DNA of 64,000 nucleotides from Phoronis australis (taxonomy: Eukaryota > Phoronida > Phoronidae): positions 97,992 to 161,991 of the forward strand of contig NMRA01000191.1 of assembly GCA_002633005.1 (NCBI GenBank). Reading direction: 5' to 3'. The notes beneath the pieces were generated by a model. The model searched no databases. It saw only the letters and a program-made list of their open reading frames with translations, and was not told the origin of the DNA. The translations under genes were made by a program, and so were the position numbers. This document shows positions 45,601 through 64,000 of this stretch, piece after piece. The stretch's first letter is position 1. Every line of letters begins with the position of its first letter.

Positions 45601-46867
45601 TCCAATGACTCTGACCTGCAACAAAACAATAAAGATTACAAATTTAACACGCAAATAGTGTGCAACTTTTCCCTACTGAAATGGACAAGTGACTGAAGGA
45701 CAGAATGGCCACTGCATTATAGTCGTTCTCCCCAGAGCCATAGGAATTGGGAAACCAAAGAGGTCACATGCCTCCAAAACTTTTCATGCCTCAGGATTAA
45801 ACTGAAGCAACTGGCACAGGCGTATAGCCGGGGGCAGTCAAGAAAAGGAAGACAGCGAAACATAGTAAGAAAATTCAAGAAAACATTTGTCAACTAACTT
45901 TTGGCACGAGGTGTCAGCTAACAGCTGACAGTTCACTTGAGGCACACAGCCATCTGTGCCAGCTCTTAGGTCTCATTCTCATTCTCAGTGAAATTTTATT
46001 GAAAAATGGTTACTCAAGTTGCGATGGCTGCCTTCAAGGGGTTTTCCCCAGACTATGGTGGGCATGGGGTCAGTACAAAATTGGCAACATTCGGAGACTG
46101 GGGAAAGGCAGAGGTGCAGCGACAGAAAAGCAAAATAAACCTGGTGCATGAAAAAATATACCTCATGAGGGAATAAATGCGTTCATGAGAAAACCTACAC
46201 TCTTAGCGAGACTGCATGCAGGCGTGTGGCTTCTACTGGAGGAAGACTGACAACCTGTTTCTTGGCTAGTTAGCATTATCCTAAGTTGAACAAGTTACTT
46301 CACTAAAGACATTTTTCAGGACAAAAACTACAATGTGTTAAGATGGATGATGACAGTCTTAAGACTGATGGCTATAACACCATCTGTTGTCAAAAAAAAC
46401 AAACTTTTGATGTTAATGTTATCAGCCAGGAATCGAAATGCTTCTCAGCCACATCAGAAGTGATTTCTGAGCTTTTGAAGACATGCACACTCAACAAGGT
46501 AGCTTTTCGTGGCAGGTGATTTTATGCGGGCCAGGAATGGTCCTCAGAAGTGACAACAAACTGTTAAGTTCATTCCAAGCTCAAACCAACCTAATATCGG
46601 ATTTACAGCGGCGGACGCGTGTTTAATAACTTAAAAGTTGGGTTTCTTTGACGGAAGGCCGGTGTATAGCAGCAGCCTAAACATGGCACATTTTGACGGC
46701 TCCAGATCAATTGCAAGAATAATAAGTACTCAACCTGTTTGTTAAACAATCACTCTCACGTAATACTTCAGTGATACAAGCCACCTTTTCAATAAAGTTT
46801 CAATGTGACATTCTTACTTGGTCTGCTCCTTAGAGTGGCGACCACGTCGAACAGTCACCTCTTCCAC
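36369..46867 (-). CDS. PARP-family ADP-ribosyltransferase (six in-frame exons)
   Basis: Predicted to transfer ADP-ribose from NAD+ to protein targets. Exons in transcript order are 46867-46818, 45615-45029, 43340-43217, 40843-40654, 37905-37798 and 36668-36369; they join without frame breaks to 452 codons plus TAA. The N-terminal part (~residues 15-50) is acidic and begins CGIIHISDDDGDSYSGDD, resembling a SUMO-interacting motif. The PARP catalytic domain follows: ELDLAQLKVTRIERVQN, then RYLYHGTAAEKEEICEEG (NAD-binding His), GRFGRGIYFSDNPQKC (Tyr), and IEYVVYQNSRVLVEYVVY, which keeps a Glu at the third triad position. A Ser/Arg-rich tail of about 95 residues ends the protein. No WWE, macro, zinc-finger or ankyrin domain is visible in these exons. 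A minus-strand AATAAA lies at 36337-36332, 32 bases past the stop. The subfamily is not recognised. A more 5' start exon must exist, since no ATG opens the first exon. Confidence 0.88.
36972..37150 (+). repeat. 15-bp minisatellite, 12 copies, in PARP-gene intron
   Basis: Unit AAGTTGGGCTAACTT, almost perfect; the only variation is GCT/GCG within the unit. It lies in the intron between 36668 and 37798. Because the period is a multiple of three it stays open and would read Ser-Trp-Ala-Asn-Leu repeated, but nothing else supports translation. Confidence 0.97.
37484..37632 (-). repeat. Dispersed repeat, inverted copy at 57150-57300
   Basis: CAGATTGGTAAAAAGTAAA, ATCAAATT, TATAGATATTTGGCAAA and GTCTACATAACC match the reverse complement of 57150-57300 in order. 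Confidence 0.65.
37798..37905 (-). CDS. PARP-family gene exon: EYVVY with third triad residue
   Basis: Acceptor GGTACAG, donor GAG|GTAAAA, 36 codons. Encodes GQPKDYIEYVVYQNSRVLVE and YVVYIEDPGIGIAPFE. The Glu before YVVY lies where PARP1 and tankyrases have their catalytic glutamate. Confidence 0.92.
40654..40843 (-). CDS. PARP-family gene exon: catalytic core
   Basis: Acceptor ATTTTTCAG, donor AAG|GTAATG. Encodes DNPQKCITYTKAVDDSGQLF, KCRVLLGDMKVYPPG and, at its end, DSWKYYDSVK, matching the family's YDSV segment. Confidence 0.93.
42090..42560. repeat. Possible relative of the 3204-4391 element
   Basis: CTCCGCCCACGTGACAGCCATATTTG at the left and GACCAAATGACAAAAAGTGG, then GCTTGCCCCAACTCACAC at the right resemble the arms of that element. 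Weak. Confidence 0.3.
43217..43340 (-). CDS. PARP-family gene exon: NAD-binding His and Tyr
   Basis: Acceptor TTCTTTTTGTAG, donor TTCAG|GTATGT. Encodes YQFNERYLYHGTAAEKEE and GRFGRGIYF; these hold the H and Y of the PARP triad. Confidence 0.93.
43967..44060 (+). repeat. tRNA-derived SINE head
   Basis: GTGTGGCCTAGTGTGATGG (43972-43990) resembles a pol III A box and GTTCGAGTCCC (44012-44022) is a perfect B box. A full cloverleaf is not kept, so this is a SINE and not a tRNA gene. It sits in the 43340-45029 intron of the PARP gene on the opposite strand; the body probably runs on to about 44200. Confidence 0.65.
44600..44905 (-). repeat. Monomer-family copy in PARP-gene intron
   Basis: TTGCCTTTAGGGAGCATAACAG, GATAAAAATCCTGTAAAGG and GGAGACACACC follow the monomer order, with a decayed terminal module (AATAAATGTACATGTGGACG). 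Confidence 0.55.
45029..45615 (-). CDS. PARP-family gene exon: acidic region and start of catalytic domain
   Basis: Acceptor TTGTTTTGTTGCAG, donor CTG|GTGAGT, 587 bases. Encodes SESLERCGIIHISDDDGD, an Asp/Ser run, a low-complexity middle, and then the first part of the catalytic domain (FEYQVIRSELDLAQL, RIERVQNHALLDTYKHQM). The open frame upstream of 45615 is intron read-through. Confidence 0.88.
46818..46867 (-). CDS. PARP-family gene exon: VEEVTVRRGRHSKEQT
   Basis: A 50-base exon with acceptor GTTTTCAG and donor CCAA|GTAAGAA. Sixteen basic-rich codons plus two bases that complete a Lys codon with the next exon. Confidence 0.6.
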
Positions 46868-47589
46868 CTGAAAACAGAAAATGAAAACTCAGCCAAAATT
46901 TACAAATTTACGGCAGGTATGAGCTACACCACGGCAAAATCTCACAAATTTAGGAGGCAACATGGTGGACAAGTGGACTGGTTTCCCTTCTCCTTCAAAG
47001 CTCAAGTTACACCAAGTAAGATAAAAGTACTTACTACATGCACCATCTGTTTTGAGAAATTGTGGTCATGCAGCATTAGAAAGTTTTTGCAAAATGTAAA
47101 ATCGTGCCTAATTATTTTTGTCCAAAATTGTTGGGGTCTTACCGTACCAACATTTGTAACAGCTTCATATTTAATTTGCACTTTAATTATAGTAAAGTTT
47201 TGCTGTCCATGCCCAAAATGGAGACATCTATATAAATAAATGTGTTTCTTATTGTAAAATTTGATTACAAGTGGGAACACCTGTCAGTAAAGGGTGATCT
47301 GAACCAAGGCTATGTTTGAAACTGGGTACACCAAAGACAACAAAGGCGAACAATTGCCAGGGTAGGGCCGCCTAAATATAAGTGAACCCATCATGACAGG
47401 TCCAAGTTTTATCTGTTCTTTGCATACGACGAGTGGTATTTAATGCATACATAGGTTTGTGATTACGTTGCATCTCCTGCACAGCCAACACTTAGTACTC
47501 AGGTCAGCCCTCACTCGCCGCCGCGAGGATACAACAAATTTCAGCAACAGTACCCGTTTAGATAATAAACTTGAGGGAAAAAACCTTAC

Positions 47590-47641
47590 TAGATCAGCAA
47601 ATGTCTTATCTGTAGTGCCATAACTGATGCAAAGTAACAGC
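47590..47641 (-). CDS. Possible upstream exon of the PARP-family gene
   Basis: A 52-base segment between the acceptor TGCTCCCTCCAG and the donor CTA|GTAAGG. In the only open frame it reads LLLCISYGTTDKTFADL and ends at a codon boundary, so it joins in frame to the VEEVTVRRG exon. Supported only by splice signals and phase; no homology was recognised. Confidence 0.35.
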
Positions 47642-47649
47642 CTGGAGGG

Positions 47650-50600
47650 AGCACTTGCTGTGTGACTACCTGGACGCGAGTGCATGTTCTGCGTACCTGG
47701 CAGCAAATCATCACCAGCTTTACTGGCCGTTAAAAATGTAAAATACAAAAAAACATTCACACAGTGAGCTTCTCACCTGAATTGCAATAACGCAAACCTG
47801 TGCTTGATTTTGCTGCCCGGATACGATTAACCGGCACAGTTATTCCCATTGCCAAGACACTTTGCCAGGAAAATAAAATAATCACTGTCTTGCTAAATTG
47901 ACTTTGATTTTCAATAATTAGACAAAATATATTTTAAAACGGGATGAAAACTTTCAAATAATACCTCTGTTGTCTGAATATAAAAATTCCGTGATTGAAA
48001 GCACAGGGGGGAATGTAGTGAACTGTAGTCTATGAGCTGAATGTTGGGAATACATTGCATGACGCCATATTTTTTATCTTTTTGTCACACGAATTTCACC
48101 CATTCAAGGCCTGCGGAGCTAATTAATGTGTTCATCCTGTACCGCAGAGCACAGATGTCAACGCAGGCCAGGCGGTAAAATGGACTCCGCCGGGTAATAG
48201 CTACGAATGCTTCTAGCTAAATGGGAATTACCCTTTTACACCATTTGGCACCATGGCAAGTCTTATTTGTGAAGTTATTTCGCCACCAAATAGTATTCTG
48301 TCGTTCATTGTTGGCCATCAGACGCCTGGCCGTAACGAAGTTGCGGGAGACCCTGTCTAAATTTATTTTCGATATTTTCGCAAGTTAAATCCTCGAGATA
48401 TTCTAACTGTATAATAATTTTACTCAATTATTTTGATATTGCATTCCGTTGTTATATTTATTACAGCCAGAGTAAATTACATTATGTGCCCGCACTGTGG
48501 TATAATGAGTGTCCCGATTTCACTGCTCAGCCAGTCGGGATACAGCTGTGTCGTTATCTCTTTGCCAGGACTATGTACACATTGGTTTGCTAACCAATGT
48601 GTACATAGCCCAGCTCTCAGCCCTATCTGATAAGCTCACGTATAATCCAGCAATGGGGCTATTCAGAAAATCTACAATAACAAGAGGGCGCGCGTGTACT
48701 AGTGGTGACAGATTAACAGCCTCGATTTCGCGAGCCCTTCAAATACATGGTGAAATGGCTTGCAGCCGTGCCAACTGAATCTGAGATTGCGTGAAAAGGG
48801 TGCTTCTATGAGAGGAAGTAAGCATACAAAGTTAAGGTTTGTGATTATTTTAACGATTATTCCATGATAATTCTACTGATGCCTGTTAACTGAGGTACTC
48901 ACTGATGTCGACTTCGCGGCAGTCGCCAGTCGGTTTAATCTTTGTTTGTTGTGATATGCGATACGATACTTGACGTAGCAATCGGGATCTTTTCGTACAT
49001 CAAAGCATTATTATTATTTGGAATGATTTCTAACAGTTTATTAGTGACAGTTACACCAATCAATGCTGAATGTTTATGCTGTCAACTCGATACAGGTTAA
49101 TGAGTTAAGATTACAATCCAAGCCCAATGGCAAAGGGTACATGACAAATATCCATTGCATTAGACTATTTGTTTACTCCCTATCATATGTCTTTTGGAAA
49201 TGGAGATCCATCACGTCTGTTTTCGCGTAATTTTTGGTTTTTAGGTTTGAGGGCTTGTACCGTGCAGAGGAGATATGCATCGCTTCTGCACCGTCCCTGA
49301 ATGGACAAAAATTGGTTTTTAGCATTTGACTGCAGCTAACCAACAAGATCTTCCCATCCAGTGCAGATCGGTTGTCAAAGCCTACTTTCAATATTGGAGA
49401 CAATGACCAAAGCCTTTGAAAAGGAACAGCTATATTTAAAGAAAGGTATGTAAGTCATTTTGTTAATTTACTTATTCAGGTCCTTAGCGGGGGATTGGCA
49501 TGGGGGATTGGGGTTGTAATATTTGAATGTGTGGAAATAACAGGTAATACATGTTTGGGGAAAAGAGCATGGTGAGGTAATTCTTAACCTTCATTAAGTC
49601 CCTTCAAGTTGATTTCATGAAACTGTTTTGCTACTTGTATCAATTGTAAACCCATGGAAATATAATACATTTTCTGAATTCACAGTGACTGAATAGTCTT
49701 AACTCATGCCTTGAAATGTTGCAAGTCGTTATAAATTCAAATGACTGCCATTTTTGTGAAAATTGCATTTTTGATGGTGCCTTACGATTTGTAATTACTC
49801 TTAAACAACAGAAAGATTATCCAAGTCTTCATATCTTCTATTAGAAGAAAAATTAAGTCTGAGAAAACGGTTCACTCAACCTTAGACTAGAAGTATGCTT
49901 GACAGACCCATGAACCTGTAATGGGAGTTTAAAATTAAAAAGGCTTGAAAAACTTGGGTAACAAAAGTTTGAAGTTGTCTCAAAAAAAAATGTATATTTT
50001 GCAAGACAAGTGATGCGTTTAAAGAATTGTTACGGCTAGGAATAAAAAATAAAGACACAGTTTTATACAATGCTTATTATATACACCCCAATGGTTTCTG
50101 AAAATAGTAATTATCTAATTTTATGTGAAACTGTAGATGAGTCACCATATATTTTTGAAAAACAGGGATAACATTTTTGACCCAATCTGGAGTACTTAAT
50201 TTTTCATATTTCAATATTTGTTCCAGATTCAGTGACATTTTAAGGCCACTTCAAGCTGTATCAAAGACAAGCTTTGTTACTCCGTTCTCTTCCCACAGCA
50301 CTTCCACACACCAGCAGTGCTGCATGGCACAATGTACAAGTCAGTGGCCCTGGAGAAATGTGAATCGCAGTACTAAGTTACCATAAGACAATGTGCCAGT
50401 GGACTGTCTGTGTATTCAGACGAACTATATCTCATCTGACTGCTACACAAGTAAGCCTTGTTGGTGAGGATGCCCTTTCATAGGCAATGAGTCATGTGTG
50501 GACAATAGCTTATTTCCTTCCCTGGAAAAAACATGAGGGACTGAAGCTAAAGAAGACCAAGTGACACTCTGGTCTAGTTCAGGGTCTGATTTTGGGCTCA

Positions 50601-51070
50601 AAACGATTCAAGTGATATGCTACTGTGTTTACCTTCAAGGGTCTAATTGTGGATGTTATTGAGGCTGAATGAGGTTACATGAAAGAAAGCCACGTGTCGA
50701 AACTGGACCTTTTTTACAAGCGCTTCTATAGGCCATTGAAACTAGATCCCAGTGAAATGAAAGCCAAAAGCTGAGTGACATTAAATTTTCATTTCAGAAG
50801 AAGGCTTAATAATATACTAATGGTAAAATCTTTTCAATTTGGTACACATTATGGGGAAATGATATTCAGTGACTGCATCGATTGTCTTATTGTATGTTTT
50901 CAATTGTAGCTAGCTGGATAAGAATCTGCTAAGCACAAGATTCGAGAATAAACAATTATCAGTGTATTTAAAAACAAATGGCAAACTGAAAAAGCATAGA
51001 AAGAAACAACATTGTGACGGTGTCCATAATCAGGCATATCAAGTGCTGAATTTCTGAATTACGTTCAATT
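47650..51070. other. Intergenic or 5' region of the PARP gene
   Basis: No exon was recognised on either strand apart from possible upstream PARP-gene exons. The PARP promoter should lie here. Holds the hairpin at 48571-48608. Confidence 0.45.
48571..48608. repeat. Perfect 17-bp-arm hairpin
   Basis: CTATGTACACATTGGTT, loop TGCT, AACCAATGTGTACATAG. The arms match without a mismatch. Too short for a typical animal pre-miRNA (which needs ~22-bp arms); it may be a recent inverted duplication or a transposon footprint. Confidence 0.9.
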
Positions 51071-51073
51071 CTC

Positions 51074-52036
51074 TCAGGTTATTGATGAAGGATTGCTTTT
51101 CACTTTGTCCATAGGTAAAGTAGATGGTCGGGCGGTTGCTTTCAGTTGTTTTCTCTCATCTGTAACAGAATAGTCGGACAATTTAGCAAATTGTAAAAGA
51201 AAAGACAAGACAAAACTACTTTTGTAAGGCAGAACATACTTGACGTTTCATCTTCATGACTTTTTATGTGTAGAAACTAATAACCTTTGTACCCAAGTCT
51301 TATTTAATATTTGAATTAAAATATGTGAAACAGGCTAAAAGTGATTTAACAATGTGTATTTTTCATAACACTAAAAATGTGCTTCTGATCTCAACAAGTA
51401 AAATTCATTCTAGGTGTCAATTTTTTTCCAATGCAATGTTACTACATTTACTGAATTAAGGCTTATTCATGTTAATTTGATAACTGATCTGGTAGTCCTG
51501 GGGGTGGGGTCTGCGATAAAATAAGGAAACTCACTCATCTAGAGAATTTTATTGGAAACAGCAAAGTTTTGAAGAGAAACTGCTGTGAAAAAGTCAACCT
51601 AGACTTCTGTGCATCACGTACCATACACCTCTTATTTTGGGAGCACTCCCACCCAGGACAATATCTGTTGCTAGCCTACCCGGCATCGGGTGAGTTTCCT
51701 AAAAGAAACACTTACCGGTAGTTCCACTCAATAAACCTGTTAGTCAGTGGGGTAACTGGTGGAGATAACATCACCGAACGATGTTGATATAAACTGATTG
51801 CTAAAAACTTACCAAGTAATGTTGTGTAGTCTCCGAATGGAACTGTATAGTAATAGAGCACACACGGGGCTTCCACACACTTTTTATCAGTTAGTTGACC
51901 CTTTTGACCGCAATTGTCCACAAATATAGTAACTTAATCTCTTCTGGGGATTTGGGGCCACCTGTCGAAGACTTGCACCAGGGAAATTAGCAGTAATAAG
52001 GCTTAGCACGATGACATATTTTGATAACAATTCCAT
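51074..52036 (-). pseudogene. Possible small secreted-protein gene, frame broken in exon 1
   Basis: On the minus strand an ATG at 52036 opens MELLSKYVIVLSLITANFPG, a good signal-peptide or signal-anchor sequence. The frame stops after about 50 codons. A +1 frame overlapping it reads VDNCGQKGQLTDKKCVEAPC then VLYYYTVPFGDYTTLL and reaches a clean donor, CTTG|GTAAGT, at 51813. It joins in phase to a second exon at 51159-51074 (acceptor TTCTGTTACAG), which encodes ERKQLKATARPSTLPMDKVK before TGA. One base gained or lost in exon 1 would give a single protein of roughly 100 residues. It may be a pseudogene, an assembly error, or chance. The family is not recognised; the Cys spacing only faintly recalls ML/NPC2 proteins. 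Confidence 0.25.
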
Positions 52037-52782
52037 CTTTTACCAGTTGTTTACATGCAGATAGCCACGCATGCGTAATTCAATCACCACAAGTACAGCA
52101 GCGACACCACAAGGAGAATTCTCCGAATAGCCCCATTATGTTGTAAACAGCGCACCAGACGCTAATCGATATTTAACATTATTGTTCAACAAATGTCGTG
52201 AAGACGATGTGTTTTGCATGAAATACTATCACCAAAAAACTTTGAACGGAGAAAAACAATTGACTTTCAGAGAAATTAGACTTAACTTTCACCTGTTGAT
52301 TCCTTTGTGTGACTGTAAGCTGTGACCCACTTACTACCACAGCATTGTTTACGCAGCAGCATCATCATCGGTTGCAGATCCGAGTCCGGCAAAATACTTT
52401 CTGTCAAAATTTATTTGCCACATTTTGCCAACAATTTCAATACAAATTGTCCATATTTGGTTTTGTTATAGTTAACGTCCGCTGTCGAGTTGTCCCCATT
52501 TGCATGATGGTGAATTGAATTCCACCACAAACTTGACTTAAATATGAGCTGTGCGCTCAAATATTGGCTTCTGGACAACTGTTAACATAGGCCTGATCGG
52601 TGCAAACTTCAAACTTCAAGAAACATGAATTTCACAAGAGACGCTATTTGACAATGACAAGTTCTGACGCACACTCTGCCACAGGCTATCAGCAAATTGT
52701 GTAGTTATCTCCCTTCACTAGTTCAAATTACTGATAAGTCTGTTCCAATGTATTTCTTACAGAGGGCTGCTGGCAAGATCTA

Positions 52783-52792
52783 GCGCATGCGC
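52783..52792. promoter_or_regulatory. NRF1-type palindrome GCGCATGCGC
   Basis: A perfect match to the palindromic NRF1-binding consensus, with a half-like GCATGCG at 52069-52075. The spacing to the doubtful minus-strand gene starting at 52036 is about 750 bases. Binding is inferred. Confidence 0.35.
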
Positions 52793-53149
52793 AGCAGAAC
52801 GTGTTACAAATTTCTGGTGATGAATCCATCCGAGAATGGCAGGACAGTATCATCTTACTAATTGTTATGTTCGTGCATGGTTTTCATTAAACTTGCAGAG
52901 TTCAAAGCATAACCTTATATGGCACTGGTAGCTAGAATCATAGATTGTGTAAGTTGTGCAAAACAATTCTCTGAAATCTGATTATGACTCTCGAGCAATT
53001 ATGATCTTTAGTTCTGACAAACAAGTTTTCAGTTGAGAGTTAGACAGCATAGTGAATAGATGTAACTTGTAGATTTTTAGAATATACCCACGTAAAACCG
53101 TAACACAGAGTTGTGTTTGAAAGAGGTTTTCATACACTAATAGATGTCT

Positions 53150-53421
53150 TTCTGGCAAATTTTATGAAAATCCGTTGAGGACCTTTGAAGATAGAGGCAA
53201 ACGTAAATAACTAAAATTGCCCCTAGGGGCACACCAAGAGTCGAATTCGTCCGAATCTTCGCTCATGCCGTCCCATCCACGAAAGAAACCATGAGCTAAA
53301 TTTCATGAACGCATACATTGAAGGGTTTTGGAGATTATAAGTCCAGAGTAGCAGACAACGAACAGACAGACGGAAAGGGATATGGGCACTGCGCCATATA
53401 TAAATATGAGGGCGCATAAAA
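53150..53421 (-). repeat. Monomer plus terminal module
   Basis: ATGAAAATCCGTTGAGGACC, TTGCCCCTAGGGGCACACC, ATGCCGTCCCATCCACG, GACAGACGGAAAGGG and the hairpin-like TGCGCCATATATAAATATG AGGGCGCATAAAAA repeat the order seen at 31820-32070. A related tail fragment (AAATAGGTGGGCGCATC) is at 54298, next to the PABP donor. Confidence 0.8.
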
Positions 53422-54334
53422 AGAACAAGAGCATGAAACTGTGTTTTCTTTCTCACCAGAAGTTTAAACTTGTAACACCCTTAATAATGAATAATGCCTC
53501 CTAGGAGTGTGTTAGTCATATGATGTTTATCTCTACAGACATAATTCCTAGGAAGTGCATGTTGATTTCATTTCTTCTAGAGATGGACAATTCTTCTCTA
53601 CATCAAATAAGAAAATCATTGGTGCCACCTACTTAGCCACGATATTACAGAAATTGATCTCCTTAAGCTCCTATTGTGTTTCACAGGGCAATTATTGCAT
53701 AGCCATGTCTTCACGGTAATAAAATACTGACTGAACCACAACAAACTGAAATGTGAGCAATAGAAACTGGTATTTTTTTAACGTGATTAGCTTCCAAAAT
53801 TGACTTCCTTATGAAAAAATAGTGTAGAATCATTGTCACACAAGAAATAATAAAAATTGCCCAAAATGCTGTGATTGTTGACAGCAGTTTTGACTACAGC
53901 GTGGTAGATAATCATCACAATTGGCGTTTGTGTCGTGACATTGCACAAAAGACTGAGCCTGGCGATTAAGAAAGATGGACATCAGACCTCTGAAAACCCG
54001 GAATACGGATTTAACAGGAATTAGTTGTAATGCCATATCTTACTATGACTTCACAGCAAAGTAGAAACTAAAGGCTGTTGCAAAAATGTAAAATTCCAGA
54101 ATTAAGGTAATCACTAGATTAACCAGATGTCATATTTTGATTGTCATTTTCTATATTAGAAATTTTTTAGAACATTTCTATATATCTTCGATTGTACAAA
54201 AAAAGAAGTGATGGCAATTGACAGAGTTTGACAAAACTGAATATGTTTAATGCCCTCCAAATAATTGTTTTTTAGCATACGAGCCTGCTTTTAAACATAA
54301 ATAGGTGGGCGCATCAAATGAACCTATCACTTAC
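53422..54334. other. Region downstream of the last PABP exon; no MLLE exon seen
   Basis: Searched on the minus strand for the family's C-terminal MLLE helices and not found. Only short chance frames. Confidence 0.5.
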
Positions 54335-63234
<8,900 letters not shown>

Positions 63235-64000
63235 CTAAAGTGACACACGAACCTTTATTGGGGAACTAGAACAGACGTCAACAGCAGTTTTAAATGTAAA
63301 AATTCTTCATGTGTCTACAATGTGTCACAGTGCAAATTGAGATGTACATGGAAATAGTACAAAGCATAGACAATTCAATAAATGTCTTTTTGCATCTTGC
63401 AAGTCAAAACACCCTTGATGAACATGACATTAAATTTGACATTCCATGTCTTGTTTTTCTCTGCAACAAAGCTCCTCTAATACTCCAGGCAAAATAGATT
63501 CCGATAAATTTTATACACAAATGCGTTTTTTATACTTAACCTGGATTTGCTAGATCAAGTTTTTTCTTTGCTGCTTTATAGCCTAGGCATAGGTCATTAT
63601 GATTTATGGGGGTGACCGTTCACAACCCTCGAGTGTTTTTTTAAAAATGGACCATTCATACAGGCTTCAGTATTTAATGAACATTGAAGTAAACGGTGGG
63701 TGACAATGTCGTCATCGAAGTTATCGGCGCAAGGTAGTGCTGCATGCTATGATTTTTTTCATTGTGACAATTTGGGAACATTTACATGTGCTAATTGACA
63801 TGAAACTTATTTTTAAATCGATTGGTTATTAATAGAGCAAAATAAACCATCGATGCATCAACGTTAGCATGAAAGGCCCTTAAGTCTGGTAAGGGCTCAC
63901 AATCACTCTATGTCTGGTAAAGTCACTGAACGGGAGAACACCCTAAATGCAGGAAGACCAGGCTGCTGGTATGAGGAACAAAATTGGCAAGGGATACTCA
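63235..64000. other. PABP intron to window edge
   Basis: No RRM1 or RRM2 exon was recognised here. Contains the dispersed repeat copy at 63450-63509. Confidence 0.6.

Noticed and set aside
45616-45629. ATG opening the long PARP-gene frame (MFCCR..)
   Set aside because: It lies upstream of a strong acceptor (TTGTTTTGTTGCAG), and the exon joins in phase to one at 46818-46867; the ATG is intronic.

Overview
This is a window of animal nuclear DNA. It has spliced genes with GT..AG introns of about 0.3 to 6.5 kb, few exons, many dispersed repeats and an assembly gap of 452 Ns. The proteins are metazoan in type and the repeats are not vertebrate-like. A marine invertebrate, possibly a deuterostome such as a hemichordate or lancelet, fits best, but the sequence alone does not fix the species.

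Three genes can be reconstructed exon by exon. (1) A kidney-type glutaminase on the + strand (12 exons, 10405-23334) has all the visible catalytic motifs and a C-terminal ankyrin pair; its N-terminal exons were not found. (2) A PARP-family ADP-ribosyltransferase on the - strand (six well-supported exons, 46867-36369, plus a weaker one at 47590-47641) has a complete catalytic domain with His, Tyr and Glu at the triad positions, an acidic N-terminal part with a probable SUMO-interacting motif, and a serine-rich tail. (3) The C-terminal half of a cytoplasmic poly(A)-binding protein on the - strand (63234-54335) carries RRM3, RRM4 and the Pro/Gln-rich linker; RRM1 and RRM2 should lie beyond the right edge, and no MLLE exon was found. 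A short two-exon reading frame at 52036-51074 (-) is a doubtful fourth gene with an apparent frameshift. The three genes belong to unrelated pathways (glutamine catabolism, ADP-ribosylation, mRNA poly(A) binding), and nothing suggests a functional cluster.

Region by region: 1-10.4 kb is almost all mobile DNA. It holds two inverted copies of a TTAA-flanked element carrying a decayed THAP zinc-finger ORF, an inverted-repeat element, and an array of ~150-180-bp monomers into which one THAP element has inserted. 10.4-23.3 kb is the glutaminase gene; its introns hold a ~27-bp minisatellite and, at one exon end, a tandem array made from the exon's own 3' end and 5' splice site. 23.3-36.3 kb is intergenic, with fold-back elements, a TA-flanked inverted-repeat element around the N gap, and a modular higher-order repeat ending in a hairpin. 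36.4-47.6 kb is the PARP gene. 47.7-54.3 kb is intergenic. 54.3-63.2 kb is the PABP gene, with a fold-back element flanked by 13-bp direct repeats in its large intron.

The strongest leads for something undescribed are the amplified splice-donor array in the glutaminase gene, the THAP-carrying TTAA elements, and the modular monomer family with its higher-order repeat and terminal hairpin.
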